Below, piece after piece: positions 33,320 through 35,768 of a stretch of 35,768 nt of DNA. This DNA comes from an uncultured Ruminococcus sp. GTDB taxonomy: Bacteria; Bacillota; Clostridia; Oscillospirales; Ruminococcaceae. The notes under the pieces are model-generated. The model did no database searches, was not told the origin of the DNA, and worked only from the letters and a program-made list of their open reading frames with translations. A program made the position numbers and the translations under genes. How positions within the stretch are numbered: position 1 is the first letter of the stretch; every line of letters begins with the position of its first letter. The stretch covers positions 1 to 35,768 of the forward strand of contig CAMWIR010000013.1 of NCBI GenBank assembly GCA_947174365.1, given 5' to 3'.

Positions 33320-33850
33320 TTATACCCCAAAGAGTCTATTTTTATTTATCAATAATATCGTTTCGTCCTCAAGCTCCGTAAGATCGTTGATGTTAATATC
33401 CCATATCTGCTTATTCTCCACCCGATAATTTTTAAGATCCAAAAAATCTTCATCACCCGTTTGGTACAGCGCCGTAACTCCAACCCTGTCAATACCGCAT
33501 AACAGTATCATATCAAAAATCTTGTGCCTGATTTCAAGAGCATATTTTTCGTTATTTTCCGCACGTCTTAAAAAACTTCCTATTTTCCCGACTGAATAAT
33601 TTTCACTGTCTGCGGTCATATAAAATTCCCTGAAAGCGCCGTTCAGCGACATCTGTCCAATGCCCATATTAACATGAAAATCATCAAGCGTATACGCCGA
33701 AAAACCGCTTAACTCCGACGGCAAAACAGCTCTCGAAACTTTGCGTATCACAACCGAATTAGCCCTCTCGGAATTATATTTTCTTTCAATATAATCAAGA
33801 CTCCCAATATCCGCCTTATCATCAAAAAAGTAAAAATGCTTGCTGCTCAT
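33320..33850 (-). CDS. hypothetical protein, 176 residues
   Basis: A soluble protein with no signal peptide or membrane segment and no family I recognise. Moderately acidic with alternating charged and aromatic segments ([13 protein letters not shown] at the start, [28 protein letters not shown] in the middle, [22 protein letters not shown] at the end). AAGGAGG lies 8 bases before the ATG, so it is very likely translated. It lies between the membrane protein gene (28-base gap) and uvrA (31-base gap). Confidence 0.7.
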   Translation of the reverse strand: MSSKHFYFFDDKADIGSLDYIERKYNSERANSVVIRKVSRAVLPSELSGFSAYTLDDFHVNMGIGQMSLNGAFREFYMTADSENYSVGKIGSFLRRAENNEKYALEIRHKIFDMILLCGIDRVGVTALYQTGDEDFLDLKNYRVENKQIWDININDLTELEDETILLINKNRLFGV

Positions 33851-33878
33851 TTCCTGAGCCTCCTTAAACCTCTGAAAG

Positions 33879-34337
33879 CTAAATGCTTATCAACATAACC
33901 GCTATCCCCAAACACACCGCCGCAAAAAAGAAGAACCCGACCACCGCCGCAGCAAAAGCATTCCTGTCAAAAACCACACCTTGCTTTTCGCAAAGCCATA
34001 CCGTTACTTCCCTGTCCGAGCTGTACAGCCTGTCTTTAAGCACGATCTCGCAGGGAAAAGCATTAGGATATTCCCTGCCCTCTACCATATAACAAGCCCT
34101 GTCGAATTTAGCCTTTTTTTGACCGTCCCCCTCCGCCGTCCGCTTCTCAATGCGGCTGAAAACAGCAGACTTCTGCTTCGACCCCGCCAGCACAATAACG
34201 CACCCCACAAAGAAGATCAGCAGCAGGGTATTCACCAGTATCACCACCCCCAGTATTATCCCCGTGATAATGTTGATACTCACCCCCACCACCAGCATAG
34301 CAAGCAGTATTATCAGAAGTCCCAGAACAAATGACAT
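33879..34337 (-). CDS. hypothetical membrane protein, 152 residues, DUF3592-like layout
   Basis: Two hydrophobic segments at the N-terminus (about 3-22 and 25-52), a soluble middle (about 55-125: RACYMVEGREYPNAFPCEIVLKDRLY, EVTVWLCEKQGVVF) and a C-terminal helix (about 128-150). The middle resembles the small beta domain of DUF3592 proteins. GGAGGG lies before the ATG. Layout similar to the next gene upstream, possibly distant paralogues. Function unknown. Confidence 0.65.
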   Translation of the reverse strand: MSFVLGLLIILLAMLVVGVSINIITGIILGVVILVNTLLLIFFVGCVIVLAGSKQKSAVFSRIEKRTAEGDGQKKAKFDRACYMVEGREYPNAFPCEIVLKDRLYSSDREVTVWLCEKQGVVFDRNAFAAAVVGFFFFAAVCLGIAVMLISI

Positions 34338-34370
34338 TTTAAATTTCCCTCCGTCTATGTAATAAGCCGC

Positions 34371-34856
34371 TTATTTCATAAGCATCGCAGCAGCTCCCCC
34401 CGCCAGTCCCAGTCCCATAAGAAAAAGCACAACGCCCGCAGAAACAATAAACATCTTCCCCCCGAAGCGCTTCTCTTTTATAAAGCGGTTATCTTCCGCA
34501 GGAATGCAGAAATCCTCACGGCTGCCCTCCCTGAAAAACACCCTTATGCGCTCCCCCCGTGAGTATTTCCCGTAAAAATTTTCCGTGCACTTGTGAATGA
34601 CCGTCCTCTTCTGTTCCTCAAAGCGAATCTGCAATATCATCACCCGCTGCTTCTTCCGCCCGCCGGACGCGCCCGAAACAGACTCCTTGTGCACGTCCAG
34701 TACCAGCGCATCATATTCGCCGCAGCCTATTGTCAGCTCCGCAAATTCCTCCGACATTATCTCGGGAGATTTCCTTTTACTCCCCCTTATAATGAGGATC
34801 GCCCCCGACACCATGAAAACAAGCCCTATGATTATAAAAATTATCATCATTATCAT
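34371..34856 (-). CDS. hypothetical membrane protein, 161 residues, DUF3592-like layout
   Basis: An N-terminal helix (about 2-22), a central soluble part (YDALVLDVHKESVSG, MILQIRFEEQKRTVIHKCTENFYGKYSRGERIRVFFREG) and a C-terminal helix (about 138-158). This is the DUF3592 arrangement of a membrane-flanked beta domain. The ATG at 34856 overlaps the hflX stop codon and is served by GGAGGG about 9 bases upstream; ATGs 6 and 9 bases further in are alternatives. Function unknown. Confidence 0.65.
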   Translation of the reverse strand: MIMMIIFIIIGLVFMVSGAILIIRGSKRKSPEIMSEEFAELTIGCGEYDALVLDVHKESVSGASGGRKKQRVMILQIRFEEQKRTVIHKCTENFYGKYSRGERIRVFFREGSREDFCIPAEDNRFIKEKRFGGKMFIVSAGVVLFLMGLGLAGGAAAMLMK

Positions 34857-35768
34857 AAGGGCTGTTCCCTCCGATACTGCTCCGCACCGTCCTTGCCGCC
34901 GTAGATCTTGCAGTCCACCAGAGCGTCAATATAAGTGCCCTCGGGAGTGTATTCCTCGGAAAAAACCGTCCCGTCAATGCGAATGGCATTTAAAAGTCCG
35001 CTCTTGTCATAGGGAATAAGAAACCGCCCCCTTACCGCTCTCGTGGGCAGATTTTCCGAAATCGCTTCAAGCAGCCGCTCCAGTCCCTCGCCCTTTTTTG
35101 CGGATATCTTGACCGTAGTACCGCCCTCGGAAATATTCTCCGCTCCCGGCAGCTTGTCGCACTTGTTCAGGACATTCACCCGAGGAATACCGTCGCACCC
35201 CAGCTCTTTCAGAAGCTCATCCGTAACAATTGCCTGACTTTTTGCATTCTCATCGCTCACATCAATAACGTTAATGATAATGTCCGCATTTGCAGCCTCT
35301 TCCAGCGTGCTCTTGAACGCCTCCACCAGATTGTGGGGCAAACGCCTTATAAGCCCCACCGTGTCCGTCAATAGCACGCTCCTGCCGTCTGGCAAAAGCA
35401 CCGCCCTTGAAGTGGTGTCCAGCGTGGCAAAAAGCTTGTCCTCCGCCAGAACTCCCGCGTCCGTCAAAGCATTCAGCAGCGTGGATTTTCCCGCATTGGT
35501 GTACCCCACCACCGCCGCCGTCATCACCCCGTCTTTTTTCCGCCTGCTGCGGATAAGCTCGCGTCTGCTCCGTATCTCCGTAAGTGCCTTTTCCAGATTT
35601 TCTATACGCGTCCTTATATGCCGCCTGTCGGTCTCCAGCTTTGATTCACCCGGACCCCTCGTGCCTATGCCGCCCCCCAGCCTCGACAAAGCAATGCCCT
35701 TGCCTGCCAAATGCGCCAGCCTGTACTTTTGCTGTGCCAGCTCCACCTGAATGCGCCCCTCCTTAGAA
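34853..35768 (-). CDS. hflX: GTPase HflX, C-terminal part (5' end outside window)
   Basis: Open at the window edge: the frame continues through SKEGRIQVELAQ at 35767. HflX is a ribosome-associated GTPase that rescues stalled or heat-damaged ribosomes. Signatures: LGGGIGTRGPGESKLETDRRHIRTRI, G1 VVGYTNAGKSTLLNAL, G3 TDTVGLIRRLPHNLVEAFKSTLEE, G4 LNKCDKL, and KISAKKGEGL. The C-terminal domain (about 75 residues) is complete. First visible gene of a minus-strand unit that runs on to uvrA. Confidence 0.94.
   Translation of the reverse strand, partial: SKEGRIQVELAQQKYRLAHLAGKGIALSRLGGGIGTRGPGESKLETDRRHIRTRIENLEKALTEIRSRRELIRSRRKKDGVMTAAVVGYTNAGKSTLLNALTDAGVLAEDKLFATLDTTSRAVLLPDGRSVLLTDTVGLIRRLPHNLVEAFKSTLEEAANADIIINVIDVSDENAKSQAIVTDELLKELGCDGIPRVNVLNKCDKLPGAENISEGGTTVKISAKKGEGLERLLEAISENLPTRAVRGRFLIPYDKSGLLNAIRIDGTVFSEEYTPEGTYIDALVDCKIYGGKDGAEQYRREQPL

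Noticed and set aside
1..35768. CRISPR arrays, IS elements, prophage or replication origin
   Set aside because: No regularly spaced direct repeats, transposase or integrase motifs, phage genes or DnaA-box cluster were seen.

Overview
The window looks like a chromosomal segment of a gut-type anaerobic Clostridia bacterium, probably Oscillospiraceae/Ruminococcus-like. This rests on gene content and style: an NfnAB ferredoxin:NADP+ oxidoreductase pair, a short-form ThiC, a homotypic glycogen phosphorylase, YesM/YesN-type two-component proteins, several ECF sigma/membrane anti-sigma pairs, strong AGGAGG ribosome sites and consensus sigma-A promoters. No species call can be made without a database. 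No phage, IS element, CRISPR array or rRNA was seen.

Layout. 1-3381: the 3' end of an RlmD-type 23S rRNA methyltransferase with an apparently truncated C-terminal extension, then two AT-rich accessory genes (a SAM methyltransferase and a pyrophosphatase-like/histidine-phosphatase fusion) and about 640 bases without a convincing gene. 3382-3458: tRNA-Pro(GGG) with its own consensus promoter. 3652-9509: ECF sigma/anti-sigma pair 1, an FMN-binding PPOX-type protein, a GyrI-like protein, a small AT-rich methyltransferase, and ECF pair 2. 9679-12033: glycogen phosphorylase. 12366-13007: an MntP/YtaF-like membrane protein. 13019-14736: ECF pair 3. 14988-16769: a YesM-like sensor kinase. From 16.8 kb onward every gene lies on the minus strand.

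16861-20559 (read right to left): an MFS transporter, then a compact set of five envelope genes: a 112-residue polytopic membrane protein, two single-span proteins of 52 and 51 residues that are easy to miss, and two tandem paralogous secreted SH3-like proteins ending in C-terminal membrane anchors. I know no named system with this composition.

20716-26373 (read right to left): a promoter, a clear TPP riboswitch with a transcription terminator, then seven tightly spaced genes: a three-span membrane protein, an alpha/beta hydrolase, a HAD hydrolase, a DinB-like protein, thiC, thiE and thiD. Four genes of unknown role therefore sit between the riboswitch and thiC.

26436-35768 (read right to left): hflX (cut by the window edge), two small membrane proteins, an unknown 176-residue protein, uvrA, a YesN-type response regulator, and nfnA-nfnB. 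The YesN regulator and the YesM kinase are about 12 kb apart and neither has a partner beside it.

Starts were reassigned where the ribosome site, a promoter, or overlap with the upstream gene made the longest reading frame unlikely.
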